From Dermacentor variabilis (Eukaryota; Arthropoda; Arachnida; Ixodida; Ixodidae), in contig NC_134570.1 in assembly GCF_050947875.1 (NCBI RefSeq), forward strand, positions 109,851,787 through 109,915,786: a stretch of DNA of 64,000 nt, in the 5' to 3' direction. The stretch's first letter is position 1. Each line of letters starts with the position of its first letter. Under the pieces are notes generated by a model, which was given only the letters and a program-made list of their open reading frames with translations, was not told the DNA's origin and searched no databases. Of this stretch, positions 11,100 to 25,374 are shown piece after piece. A program made the position numbers and the translations under genes.

Positions 11100-11475
11100 T
11101 TATAGCAACTGAGGAGCTAAGAATGATAGTCGTTACGTTAAGGGACAATAAGACAGCGGCGTGGATTATAGAGAGCAAACAGGGTTGTATAGCCGATATT
11201 CTATAGTTGACATAAGACGAAAAGGAGTTGGGCAGGTCATGTAATGCGTAGAGCTGATAATTACCGGTGCTCTCTGAAAGTTACAGAATGGGCGCCAAGG
11301 GAAGCGCAGTCGAGGATGGCGAAGAACCGTAGGTGGTGCGGTGAAATTAGGGAAATTTGCAGCCACAAAATGGGGTCAGCTGGCACAAGACAAGGCAAAC
11401 TGAAGATCGTTGGGGGAGGCCTTCGTCTTGCAGCGGACATAAACGGGCCGATGGTGAGGATGACGCCTGGATAAG
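11100..11475 (+). mobile_element. non-LTR retrotransposon C-terminal fragment (copy 2)
   Basis: The plus strand encodes, with frame changes, LRDNKTAAWI, then RRADNYRCSLKVTEWAPR and RRWCGEIREI, the stretch that ends the reverse-transcriptase polyprotein of this family (RRxDNRW..KVTEW.PR..., then RW.D/E.IRK and the terminal W). It is the region downstream of the catalytic core, so it complements copies 1 and 4. Frameshifts near 11205 and after 11340 make it a relic. Confidence 0.75.
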
Positions 11476-11690
11476 GATGGTTCCGCAAATTTTATGTATG
11501 TGCAAAGGGAAGAAGAGTAAGGGTAATTTATTAAGGGGTGCGAGAGCTTTACGGATTCTTTGTGGCGACGGGGGGCTGATATTATAATCAGAATTAAAAG
11601 CAGAAAATTTAGAAGGGGAAATTTTTCTGTCGCAACGACGGTAGATGAGCCGGATCTTCTTGCTTCGTTTTTTTTTCACTAAATGATGAG
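11476..11690. other. no gene recognised
   Basis: Short AT-rich spacer between two LINE relics with a T-run at 11669-11677. Confidence 0.6.
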
Positions 11691-11781
11691 AGAGTGAGTG
11701 AGTGAGTGAGTGAGTGAGTGAGTGAGTGAGTGAGTGAGTGAGTGAGTGAGTGAGTGAGTGAGTGAGTGAGTGAGTGAGTGA
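11691..11781. repeat. (GAGT)n microsatellite
   Basis: About 21 near-perfect GAGT units. It forms the simple-repeat tail (TCAC on the other strand) of the LINE 3' end at 11782-12004. Confidence 0.97.
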
Positions 11782-12004
11782 AATAGATTTATTCAGTCCA
11801 GAGAAGACGCAGGAGAGACTCCACGCCACCCGGGCGGTCCCACGTAGAGACCGCCAAGCCGAGCTTGACGGCCCGATCGCGGGCACCCTGGACGGCCAAG
11901 AGCGCAGCCCAGTTATCCTCGCTGAAGGAGGAGCCGATGGGCTCACACTCCCACAACACGTGATGGTCGAAGCCCTCTAAAATCCAGGAAAAAAATAGTG
12001 GCAA
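11782..12004 (-). mobile_element. LINE 3' terminus with simple-repeat tail
   Basis: The minus strand encodes GFDHHVLWECEP, an H-x3-L-x2-C-x-P pattern typical of the C-terminal part of LINE-type ORF2 proteins, then SFSEDNWAALLAVQGARDRAVKLG and a stop. Immediately after the stop come TGGACTGAATAAAT and a long TCAC tail, the expected layout for a LINE inserted in minus orientation. The frame is open for about 70 codons; upstream coding sequence is missing, so it is 5'-truncated. Confidence 0.72.
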
Positions 12005-13555
12005 GTGTCAGACTATAACCTGAATAATTTGCTATGAATACTCGTTTCTATGACGTGGTTTTGGTTTCGGTACCCAGAAGCTGTATGTGTCGTGACGTGT
12101 CACGACGCTCCGTTTCATGCCATTGTTGCGGCCACCACATACGAAAACATCTGGAACATATGCATGCAGCGTGCTCTCTCATTCATTTATACTTCTTTGA
12201 GAACAACGTTATCATACCTGTTCCTTAGTGCTACCCGATGTCAGCCAATTTTGCTCCGTGTCATGACGTCACGCTGTTGTCGATGACACCAAGTCTGGAA
12301 TTTCTGCGCCAACTTAGTAGTAAGAAATTGAAAGTGTTTCCCAATCCTTGATTCTTGCTAACTGTCCTCGTTTTAAGAGCGAGAAGCGTGCAGTATAGCG
12401 CTTCTACAAGTTCGACAACACGTGTCGGCATGTACTCATCCAAGCCTGCCTGTGGCGCGATCCTACAGTGCTTATCTCGACAGCCTGGTGCTCGCGTGTG
12501 GCGATCTAGGCCTCCGTTTAGGACGCGATCTCTCTGAAACTTGAACGTTTGCGTATAGCCACGCACATAGTCCTGCTAGCTGTGCACATAGATGCGCCCC
12601 GTATATATAGTCGTCACGAGCACGCTTGCTTTTCGAGTGCCAGGGCACGCGAGGACGGCGTTTATTAGAGCATTCCCGCAATCACTGCGCGGAAGCTGTA
12701 TCGAGAGTCGGAAGGGGCAGCACAAGCGTTTGCCAGGCAGGGAGACGCGCGCGATATTTTTACCTTCAAACACCGCAACCGCAGCGGCCGTTCACGGCAA
12801 CTTCCATCAACGTCGCCCACTTTCCAAAGTTCCAGGAGAGTTGGCTACGAAACCACTACACTCGTCGTTCCTTTAATTAAGGACGACGCCACGCACACCC
12901 GCGCGCTCTCACACACAAACGCACACACTTACACACACTCCACAGACCACGCCGCCTGCGCTGTATACGGCCGCAACATGCGGCTGCAGGACAACCATCA
13001 GCGCTCTGTCCGTGTACCGGGCCGCTAAACGATTTCCACGCGGTCGGCTGTGAAGTGGCCCACGTGTATTCTCCGGGCGTCCCTTCCTCTTTTTTTTTTC
13101 CCGAGGCCTCTCTTTCAATTCCAATTCTCGCTCGCTCGCTTCAAGCTCGAGTGAGCGCAGCGCCGCATTCTGAATTTGGGGACCGCCCGCGGGCTCCAAT
13201 AGCGTGGCGTCCAAACGTGGTCGTTGTCAACGGACGCGCGCCAAAAAAAAAAAAAGAAAGAAATGGAAATACGCCAGCCGAAGGAAAGCGTACGCGACAG
13301 GGAGAATAAGGCTCGTCCTCCTTCTTCTTCTCCACGTCTTTTAGCGCTACCGCTGCCGCAGCAGACGCGACCGGGGTGCACACTTCTGGTCCTGGCATCT
13401 CCCGGAGGCTCGCGCGTCGCGTGAGGAGGCTTGGCCGGCCATGCGGCTCGGCTTGGTCGCCGCTTTCTCAAACAGGTTCTGGTCGATTGTGCAACGGAGA
13501 CGACCGCCGCCGCTGAGGAATCCAGGAACCAGGCGTGAAGGGAAAGAATGAAGCC
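12005..13555. other. no gene recognised
   Basis: 12005-12560 is mixed; 12560-13550 is GC-rich, with A-runs at 13243-13255 and a T-run at 13090-13099. Frames of 85-148 codons on both strands at 13055-13607 overlap and are rich in Arg, Ser and Pro, as GC-rich noncoding DNA gives. CA-rich short run at 12908-12940. Confidence 0.5.
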
Positions 13556-15670
13556 GAGCAAGTGATGGAGAAAAAAGAAGGGGGGGGGGGGAGCGAAGAC
13601 CTGGCACGCTTATAAGGCACCCGCATGGTTCGAGGCGCTAGCCTTTTCGGCTTGCGCGCGGAGTCTTGGCGTAAACGTGTGCCGCACGCCAAAGAAAAGC
13701 ACATCGCTGTAGAGAGAGCGGGTGGGACATAGCAGCGCAAGCGTGATGGGCTTCTGTGCGTACGCGGAGCCAGTGTATGTGTGCGCGTGATATTTGTCGT
13801 GCGTGCGCGCCTGTCTGAGTGCACTTTCTCTCTCTCTCTCTCCTTTTCTCTCTATGCACGCGTGTAGTTTACCTGCGTGTAGGTGCGTGTAAGTATACCA
13901 CTGTATACGCACGCACGTCCTGCGACCTTGCAAGACAAGCTCATGCGCGCGCGTCAGCTCCCGTGAAACGAGGGTTCAAGGTCTGCCCAAGGTCTGTGTG
14001 CTTACAGCGCCGTCGGAGAGACTAGCTACAGCAGCGCGGAGACTCTCCTACGGTTGCGTACACGTTGCGAGTGCAGCACTGCCAGTGATCTGTGTCACTC
14101 TATACGTGAGCAGCACACCACGGTCTCAGCCTGTCGGAAGAAGAGTGCGTAGATATTAGGCGAACGCGATCGGAAAGGCGTGCGGACCGGTGCGGCGAAG
14201 TCTGATTCAGGAAGGGCTTTTGTGCCGCTTCGGGAGGGCAGTATCGGATCACGGAAAATGTCTCGCTTCCGTGCTTCCGCATTAAGTAAATAATTTGACT
14301 TCCGCCCACGCACCTAGTTAAAAAAATGAATCATGGCTGAAATGAGAGGTTTTTGATCACGACGTTCTTTATTACCGCATATCTTCCTTCCCGTTTCATG
14401 TTGCCGGGAAACTTTAATGAGATTGTCGAGCCCGTCTGTGAACACAGCGCTCCAATTCCCAAGCACGAACTGTTTCGCTTTAACGCAAACATGTCCGTAG
14501 TTCTTTGCTTGGATTTCTCGAGCGTTCGTCGTCGAAAAAGATCGAGGAGCCGAGCGAAAGATTTTCGCTGGATTTTCTTGCGATTCATTCGTTATGGGTT
14601 AACCACTATTTCCGAAACCTCAAGATCGCTCTGCCGTGTCATATCTCGGCAATAGTGCCGTTCTTACGAGCAAACCAATCAAGTGCCTGAAGCTATCGGC
14701 TCAAGAGCACGTACACTGCGACTGAAAGGGAATGACGAAAGCATCCCAGTTCTTGCTATACGATAAATGAAGCGAGATTCGAGAAAGACACTTCACAAAT
14801 TAAGTGAACAGCTAAGCTTGGAAAAGCGGGCATAGAAGAAAAGATTGTAACCACACTGCTTGTTGCTGCTATGTAAGAAGAACGGAAGTATAAAGTTCTT
14901 GCATGCGAGGGTGTGAGGAAGTCTGAAGACTATCGAGGCTGATTCAGGCGAACATTTTCGTGGCTCTTTCAAAATGCCGAAAGAAATTGTACCTGGAAGC
15001 GGCTATCCTATAACTTTCGTCGGCCGCCACTGAGTTGACCGTACCGGTGCTGCGCACGGCACAATGTAACGGAGGCGAAACGGACACCAACTGGGAAGAG
15101 AAGCACAGAGAGACAGCACCGGCTACTCCCGTATTTTACCGTGAGCTAACCCAAACTTAGCGGCAATGTCACGGAAATAGCGCTGTCAGTGGGACGCGAG
15201 AGACCCTGCTTCTCCCACTCTTTCCGTTCTATATAAGCTTTATGCGGGTACCTAGTACCTGGCGTTCTTCGGCCACTTATGGCTCTTGCACCACAAAACA
15301 CCCGATCGTCATCGTACCACACACCGGCTAGCTAGCCGAACAGCAAACATTGCCACCCTCGCGAACGTACGGTTTGAGAAACTGATGAAGCGAACCTCTC
15401 AAATCGGAAACCTCACGTTTCTTTTTCAAAATCTTATGCACGTGCGTGTGCCCCGTGTGAACCTAATTTCCCCGTTAGTACACGTCGCGCAGTGAACGAT
15501 GAACGTCCACTAACTATATAGCGCGTTTAATTCCTCCGCCCTTGATTTGGCACGCTCTGTTGTGGCTCCTCCAGCTGCTGCACTCTCGTATGACGACGAC
15601 GAAGATGAGAATTTCTCCATATTTTTGTACGTACGTAATACTTCAAAAGGTTAAAGTAAACGGGTCAGCA
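13556..15670. other. no gene recognised
   Basis: A G-run (13580-13591), a TC run (13826-13843) and TATA-like words (13611-13617 and 15230-15237) without other promoter signs. No exon or repeat family recognised. Confidence 0.5.
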
Positions 15671-15990
15671 CTGTTGCGTTTCGCCTGCGACACGTGGTTT
15701 TGCCGGCGCGACTGCGGCGGGGCGGCAGACATTTTGGCCCGATCGTCGTCGCCGCAACACTCATCGCCTGTTTCGGGCCCAATAACTGGAATGAGATCCC
15801 TGCTTTGGCATCGCCTGTTTCGGGCACAATGACTGGAATGCGAGGATGATCCCTAGGCGGTCGCATCGCCGCAGTCGCGCCTGGAAACACCTGGCGATGA
15901 GTGTTGCGGCGACGACGATCGGGCCAAAATGTCTGCCGCCCCGCCGCAGTCGCGCCGGCAAAACCACGTGTCGCAGGCGAAACGCAACAG
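15671..15990. repeat. perfect 98-bp inverted repeat with 124-bp spacer
   Basis: 15671-15768 (starting CTGTTGCGTTTCGCC) and 15893-15990 (ending GGCGAAACGCAACAG) are exact reverse complements over all 98 bases by my reading. The spacer carries an imperfect direct repeat: ATCGCCTGTTTCGGGC at 15764 and 15810, each followed by CAAT/ACTGGAATG. Arms of full identity next to old, mutated repeats mean a recent duplication, gene conversion between arms, or an assembly/cloning artefact. No transposase frame is present. The right arm directly abuts another dispersed motif (15991-16023). Confidence 0.93.
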
Positions 15991-16023
15991 ACCTTGGCCC
16001 ATCCCCCAGTGTGGGTGTGAGCC
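15991..16023 (-). repeat. dispersed GGGGGATTGGCCAAG motif, copy 1
   Basis: The complement reads CTCACACCCACACTGGGGGA then TGGGCCAAGG. Matching plus-strand copies are at 16410-16435 and 25336-25374, so this is part of a dispersed family. Just beyond it is CATTATCATCATCAT, a simple tail. Confidence 0.55.
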
Positions 16024-16409
16024 ATAATATGAGGCCATTATCATCATCATAATCTCCACTCGCGGATGGCTCGCTGGCCTATGCACTAGGTGGGCCCACT
16101 TCGCTCGTTGTCGCTGCGTTTGACTTGGTCGTTTGTCCACGTTTTGCACACACCACCCGCACGTTGCCTGTTGCCAACATATACAGCACCGCTTGCTTAG
16201 GGGTACATCGCTTCCTTGCCGTCCACGTTCTCTTCATTTCGAATATACGCAGATATTCTCGCAGGAAAAGTGATGCATAAAGAAGAGGCAGAACGAGTTG
16301 CAAGTGCAATGCGGGACCCCGGCAATGACGGACAAAACGGCGCAGCTTATGTAGATGAGCTATCGCAGCTACTATGGTTGTCGTTGTTCCTCTGCCCAAC
16401 TGGCAGATA

Positions 16410-16435
16410 CTCACCGTGGGGGATCGGCCAAGAAG
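16410..16435 (+). repeat. dispersed GGGGGATTGGCCAAG motif, copy 2
   Basis: CTCACCGTGGGGGATCGGCC then AAGAAG matches the copy at 25336-25374 closely, and the minus-strand copy at 15991-16023. Confidence 0.55.
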
Positions 16436-17078
16436 TGAACGGTTTCCACAAAATGAGCAGAATAAGTTTAAAGGTTGTTGTAACTTACGTTTCATTCTGA
16501 ATTTAGGCATGGTCGCTCCAACCAGAGTTCCTTTTCGTAGCAACGATAAAAATGTGAAGCGTGAAGCCACTTGCCGCATTTTTTTTTTTTTTACCTGACG
16601 CCTCCACAACATGAACAAGCCTAAGATAGTAGATGATAAGAGAAGAGCAGGGGAGAGAAGTGAGTGCGGTGGATCGAGGGGCACAACGAACATCAGGTGG
16701 AGTCTTGGTAAGAAGACACGGACCATTTTCGCATCAGCTCTCCGTGATGTCATAGATTTTGATAGCTTCCGTTGAGCTCCACTTGCTTATATATCAGTAA
16801 AGAAAGGCTATACACTGCATCCTGAATAAAGCCACGACGGAACCTATCGTAAAATCCAATAGCTTCTTCCTACTTGAAAACGGCGCAAATTACGTGACAA
16901 TACTCTGAAATCTGCGGCGTCAAACTCCCATGTCGAAGTGATGCTGAAGTCGCGCCATGGGATTTATGAAATAAAAGCTAGGTAATTCATTTTCTCCACC
17001 CGTAATCAACGAATTTCTCTGCTAAGTGATCGAAATTAAGAGCTTGCAAAGACTGGTTTACCATTGTAAAGAAACTTT
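16436..17078. other. no gene recognised
   Basis: T-run at 16580-16592. An open frame on the minus strand (16079-16753, 224 codons) spans the repeat motif and this T-run and has no domain, so I do not call it a gene. Confidence 0.55.
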
Positions 17079-17116
17079 TTGTTGTTGTTGTTGTTGCTGC
17101 TGCTGCTGCTGTTGTT
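17079..17116. repeat. (TTG)n(CTG)n microsatellite
   Basis: TTG units pass into CTG units then back to TTG, about 12 in all. Confidence 0.9.
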
Positions 17117-17156
17117 ACTTAATTAGTCGCGTACACGAACAGTCATCTTTTTTCGC

Positions 17157-17390
17157 AACGACCAGATGTCCATGCCGCGACAGCCACGGCACTGCGGACT
17201 TCCTAGAGCACATCTTGCTTAAGTGCCCGATGTACAGAGACATCGACAACGGTATTAAACGAACATGGAAAAGCTTGACCAAGTCCACTGACATTCCCGC
17301 TGAGGCTGGGTCTTTGCAAATGGGCATCGAAAATGCGCCATCCCATGAACATCTTGTTTTTGTTTTTAAATATATATTAAATAAATATAT
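17157..17390 (+). mobile_element. LINE ORF2 C-terminal fragment
   Basis: The plus strand encodes RCPCRDSHGTADFLEHILLKC then PMYRD. The C-x-C ... L-E-H-I-L-x-K-C-P pattern is the zinc-finger-like motif near the end of many non-LTR retrotransposon ORF2 proteins. The frame stays open about 60 codons more and runs into TTTAAATATATATTAAATAAATA (AT-rich end). Reverse transcriptase and endonuclease are absent, so it is 5'-truncated. Confidence 0.6.
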
Positions 17391-18225
<835 letters not shown>

Positions 18226-19526
18226 CCTTCTACCCGCTTTCCTCTATTTAATTTGTTCCCCGCCGCTTCAATTTCCCTGGAGAGCAGCAAGATACGCCGG
18301 CTAATCACCTTGCTATATTTTTTTTTAATAGAAAGCTTTCTGTCTCGTGTCACGCTCCGCCTTTGCCCAGTAAACCGACGCTCCTGAAAGGAAACAGGAG
18401 CGACGAAAATACACCGCGCCTTCATCTCAGGGTTATAGCGCTTCACTCGCGGCTCTCCCATACAGCTCAGAGGAAGCCTTTTCCTCTATAAATAGGCCGC
18501 CGTGCGAGGAGACAGAAAAGTATGCGAGAATGCAGGCAGCCGTACAGTGACGAAGGCGTGCAGCTCCGCGCGACTCTTGCGCTGTCGCATAAGAAGCGCG
18601 CTGTCTTTATGCTTTCTTTCCTTTCTTTCTGTATTTTTCTTTCTTTCCGTCTTTTTGTATGTTTACTTCTTTTTTGACGTTTTCGTTACCGCGGGAGCCG
18701 AGAAATATGGCGATATAAACAGAGCGGCGGAAATAGTATAGACGCTGAAAGCAAAGGCTACAGGCATATGCACCAAAGAGGAGAACCGGCTGCATTTCGG
18801 GAGGCCTCTTGCGGCCCACACCGACGCCTGACGAAGGGTTCGGCGACGTGGAGGAAGGTATATACTCTTCTTAAATGCGGTCTCCCCAAACTTTGTCGCC
18901 CCTCCTCGACAGAGTGCCCTGCGCGCACCACGGAGCGACACTATACTACGACAAATAAATTCTAGCAATAGGATCAGTCCATTTTACGTGCCATCCGCAT
19001 GTATTCGTTCGTACGTGTCCATTCATTTGTTTGTTTTTTATTTTAGAGGACCCGACCAGCTCGGCATAGTGTTAGAGAGTCAGCATTTGCGGCGCAAGAA
19101 TCGCGTTTGGTGGCTCCAAATGCTGCAAGAACTGAGGCTCCAGCAAGAAAGGCCTATCGAGAGATCGAGGACGCCTATCCCCGGCGAAAGGCCGAAAGTT
19201 TGGCCTGAGGCTGATTGCTGTATAGCAGTGAAGCAAACGGAAAAGCGAATGAAAGGTGTACGTGCAAGTATGTACTGACACATTTGTGTAACATAGCGTC
19301 GCGATCATGGTTAGCAGTGAAGAGCCATATTGCTCGTGCGTTTAAGTCGGAAAAGGAAGGTGGGGGGGGGGGGGGTGTTAGCGAGGGATATTTCTCCGCC
19401 GATCTCAGCGGTCGACGAATTGTGGTCGTAATTCAAACGCATGAAAGAAAAGTCAGCCTTGCATGCACACATGACGCACTGTCACATGGGGCCGTACTGC
19501 ATCAGTGTCTCAATGCACGCATGCAC
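18226..19526. other. no gene recognised
   Basis: TTTC-rich run at 18610-18665, G-run at 19363-19376, TATA-like word at 18487-18494. No exon recognised. Confidence 0.5.
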
Positions 19527-19557
19527 GCACGGACGGACGGACGGACGGACGGACGGA
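19527..19557. repeat. (GGAC)n microsatellite
   Basis: Seven GGAC units. Confidence 0.95.
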
Positions 19558-19682
19558 GGTTAGCTTTTTATTTATGTTGTAGTTGGCGAGGAAATAATGG
19601 CTTACTAAAGCTCCGCTTGACGCATTTGCTGTCTGCATTCGAATTATGCTCTGTCGATGACTAGATATCACACCTTCCATGC

Positions 19683-21670
<1,988 letters not shown>

Positions 21671-23358
21671 GCCAAGACAGGCGAGTTTCAGTAAAACATT
21701 GCAAAATTTGAAAGTTGACAGTTCGCGTGTGTTGGCGTTTCTTCGCAGCATGCATAATATGAGACCTCTCCATGACGACGTCATGAGAAGAGACACGCAT
21801 GGTCAGCTGCTAGCTTTATTCTTTTTTCGTTCGTTAGTACTCCACCTGCCTACGCTGTCCTCCTCTATGTATACGTGCGTTAGCACATAATTGCAGATTA
21901 AAGCTATAACCTGAACAAAGCTGAGATCGGGCTTGAACTTTCCGCCTTCGCCACTGTGTTCAACATATACTCACAAGCGTTATCGTTGTAAACCATTCTT
22001 CGGTCTCTGATCGGGCGCGCATCATTCGCTGCCAGTCGTACGACCGCGTGAACAAAGCCGTATGCTTTGGCCCTCGCCAGGGCAACCAGCGCCCTTTGCA
22101 CACACCCGCGCTGCCACCTGGCGCCCCGACATACACCGGGAAACACTTTGCGGCAGCCTGTTAACGCCGGCGGAATTTCAGGGTGCGTTCCCATCGGGGA
22201 TACTCGAAACCGGCGTGGGAATTGCAACGGCTTGGAACGAGAATCGCGGAGCTCACATCGTCAGGCGCATTGCTGAAGTCGCAGCGGAAACGGGTGCGAG
22301 AAAAAAAAAAAAAAAACGCGTGCGAACGATGCGCACCTTCTCTCCCCTCCCCCCCCCCCACCGCCCTCACCCCCAATCCCCGCTGGTGAGAGGCCGGTGA
22401 ATGATCGAGATGATTAGAGAGGTGGAGATGCGAGCCGGCTGTGTGTGTATCTGTTTTTCCGTATCCGCTGCAATTGCAGAATTACGCCGCAAGTTAGCAT
22501 GCAAGACGAGTCGCCTATAATTTATCCTCCGGAAACAAAAGAAAGCCGGCGCCGATGCGGTCTGGTATTCCTGTGACGTGTTCTTCTCCTTTAGGTTTAA
22601 AAACTTTGTTGTCCCATTGGCCATTTCTTTTTTCCTGCGTGCTCATTATAGTGGTGGAAATTGACATCTGTTTTAAAAGAGTGTTTATACGGAGATCCAT
22701 CTGTACTAAAGAACTTCTCTAACTATAGGCACGTGCAGTAATGAATGACTGACATATGTATTCCTGCCGCCGGTTCAGAGGTTGAAGATTAGTTCTTGAA
22801 CTTAATAACATTCCTATTTTTTCTTTCTTATTATTAATATGACCATTTTTATTAGATGAAATAAAGTCGATATTGGCACTTGTAGGAGCCCCCTTTACTC
22901 CTATCCTCTGACATGTCAAGAAAATGTACAAAAACTTCGGAAGTGTTACAAGAAAAAGAAGATAAGACTTGTTCAACGTGACACCGGGTTCTTGTGCGTA
23001 TGCATCAAGATTACAGAATAGCTGTCAATTTACATTTGTTCCCTCTTACAATGTGCACAGCTGGCGCGTATACGTCGTATGAGCCACAAGCTGCGGGCCG
23101 ACTTGCCCTTCCACAGCCACTCACCACCTATAGTATAATGGCCTGCTTGAAAGCAGCGCGATCCGTGCGTTGGGTAACACTGAAACAAATCACGGCGACG
23201 TTATTCTCCTCTCAAGAACGCGCAGCGGTGGATGATTTTTTTCAGAATGGTTCCTTATGTACGCGCCCGGGCCGGTCGGGCTTATTTAGTGCGGCTCATC
23301 GCGTCTAGCATTGTGTGACATCACCCGTCGCCTTGACGTGACTGTGCGAATCCCGTCG
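21671..23358. other. no gene recognised
   Basis: A-run 22301-22316 and C-runs 22346-22360. 22060-22330 is GC-rich with overlapping frames on both strands; no domain. 22500-22990 is AT-rich. Confidence 0.5.
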
Positions 23359-23480
23359 GGCATAGCAAGAAATTGTCGGAGGAAGTGGGGGGGGGGGGGA
23401 ACTGGGCGGAAGGCGAGCCCTAATTTCACGACCACCATCGAAAGACATTTTCCGCTGGCGAACGGTTTTGCCATTAGGGA
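23359..23480. repeat. G-run dispersed repeat, possible second copy
   Basis: GGCATAGCAAGAAATTGTCG and a following G-run parallel 7038-7085. Only this short head is shared; the rest is unassigned. Confidence 0.3.
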
Positions 23481-23602
23481 ACGGCGGTGGGTTTCGCGTA
23501 AATGACTTCGCTCGCCGCGGCTTTCGTTATCAAAAACTTACGTGGCATTCAGCAAGGTGTGAGGCCTGTAATACGTGCGAAGTTTATATCTGCGCCGCGA
23601 CC

Positions 23603-23761
<159 letters not shown>

Positions 23762-23884
23762 CTGAACTCTGCTCGTTCCGCTTTACGACTGTTCTGATTG
23801 GCGTTCATATTGCAGTACGTGATCATACGCTGCAATAGCGAGCCGTGATCGTGGCAGGCTCTGATCACGTGTCCATGCTGTCAC

Positions 23885-23980
23885 CCTTCCTGCTTTTTTT
23901 TTTACCCTTTCCGCCACACCCTGCCCCCTTATCCATTGTAGGGTAACAAAACAAAATTTCTCGTTCTGGTTAACATATCT
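23885..23980 (-). repeat. dispersed GGTTAACCAGA...GCTACCCT family, copy 1
   Basis: The complement contains GGTTAACCAGAACGAG, then TTTTGTTACCCTACAATGG and an A-run. Relatives are at 29122-29205 (minus), 52452-52500 (plus) and 58041-58132 (plus). In three of the four, AG- or AAAG-rich DNA follows, as in a LINE tail. Confidence 0.55.
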
Positions 23981-24224
23981 CTTCTCTTTCGTCTTTTTCT
24001 TGCGGATGCAAATTATTTCAATACCTGTCAACGGATGTAAATACAAATACAAGTCCCAAAAGAAGAGGTAGGAGGGCACAAGAAGGGGGCTGACACCCAC
24101 CAATAAGGACAAACCTCGTACATGACAGAGAAGCAGCCGACATCAAACACATCATGCAATTATCATCGCCGTCTTCACAACTATAATCACATGCTGCCAC
24201 GGTGATCAGCGTATTTCATGTTGA

Positions 24225-24630
24225 CTGGAGCACTATGACCCCTCCAAGCGATCTCCAATTACCCCTATCTTGCATTAGCCGATTCCATCCTACGGATGCA
24301 AATTTCGTAATCTCACAACAACACCTAATTAACTGCCATCTTCGGCTGTCTCTCCCCTGGCTCCCCATTGTGCTGTTGTAATAGATCACCGGTGATCTGC
24401 CCTGCACTCTAACACAACACTCTTTACAATGTGCATCCCCCTCCCGCCCTCCTCCAATCTCTATCTAGTCGCAACTAGATTAAGAGCTACGTACGCCCTC
24501 TGTCTAATCCATACTGACATTTTGTTATCTATTAATGTTACACCTACCATTTTTTCGTTCCATCGCTCTCTGCTATGAGGCTTTAGTTTACTCTCAAGTT
24601 TCTTTTCTATAGTTAAGAATCACCTTAACA
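24225..24630 (-). mobile_element. non-LTR retrotransposon 3' fragment (copy 3)
   Basis: The plus strand GCGATCTCCAATTACCCCT and TCGTTCCATCGCTCT match copies 1 and 4. On the minus strand the frame ends ITKFASVGWNRLMQDRGNWR SLGGVIVLQST, the C-terminus of this reverse-transcriptase family (consensus IRKFAG..W...AQDR..WRSLGEAFVLQ). Only the last part of the protein remains, with a decayed region at 24420-24470. Confidence 0.7.
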
Positions 24631-24890
24631 TACGTTTAAATATAACAAATTAAGCACATGAGAAACAAACTAACGTGAATGGTATGCGAAGTGGCTGGCA
24701 GTCTATATTTATGTTTTCTGCTACGGCGCCTGTAGAACACTTCTTAGTTTGTAGAGTCTACGGGGAAGTAACCACCAATAATTGGCGCCACGCATGCTCC
24801 TAGCGGTGAAATTTTTCACTTAGGCCACACCTCGGTGTTCGCCCTGTTGCGCGACCCTCCGGAGAGACCACGTAGGTAAGCGAACTCACT
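24631..24890. other. no gene recognised
   Basis: AT-leaning spacer with no recognised element. Confidence 0.55.
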
Positions 24891-25130
24891 GATCTGTAGG
24901 CTCACTCGGGCTCAGCCCGATTCACGAGGCGCCCGTGAGTCCGAGTGTGAGCAAGACCCAGCGTCGGAGGTGCGCATACGAGCCCAAGCGCGAGTGAGCC
25001 CGAATTGGTTCGGCAATGTTGAGAGTTTGGGTTTGTCGGAATGAGTACGAATGGGCACGTGTCTGAGCGAATTGAGGTCAGTCGAAGGCTGCGTGACTGC
25101 CAGCGAATAGGAGCTTAAGTGAGTCTGAAG
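24891..25130. repeat. degenerate GAGTCCGAGTGAGCC-type repeats
   Basis: Variants of GAGT(C/G)CGAG, GAGCCCGA and GTGAGTCTGA recur many times over 240 bp on both strands. It looks like an eroded minisatellite or GAGT array. Confidence 0.5.
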
Positions 25131-25335
25131 ATATGGATCAGACCGGTTGATGGGATTTCCCTGCGGCAGGAGTTGGAAGCTCAAAAATGGATTTGCTTTG
25201 TCCATCCGTCCGTCCCTCCTTTCCATGACGCCGAGGTCAACCGCTTCAATGGCTCAATGTTTGCTTTCCATGAGCGCAACATCAACTTCACTTTCGTTCT
25301 GAGACAGGCGCGACAGAAGTTGTTGTCTACCGAGC

Positions 25336-25374
25336 ATGTCACTCATACTCACTATGGGGGATTGGCCAAGAAGC
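25336..25374 (+). repeat. dispersed GGGGGATTGGCCAAG motif, copy 3
   Basis: CTCACTATGGGGGATTGGCC then AAGAAG; matches 16410-16435 and the complement of 15991-16023. Probably part of a longer retroelement end whose limits I cannot see. Confidence 0.55.

Noticed and set aside
16079..16753. 224-codon minus-strand open frame
   Set aside because: It spans a dispersed repeat motif and a homopolymer run and has no domain or start context.
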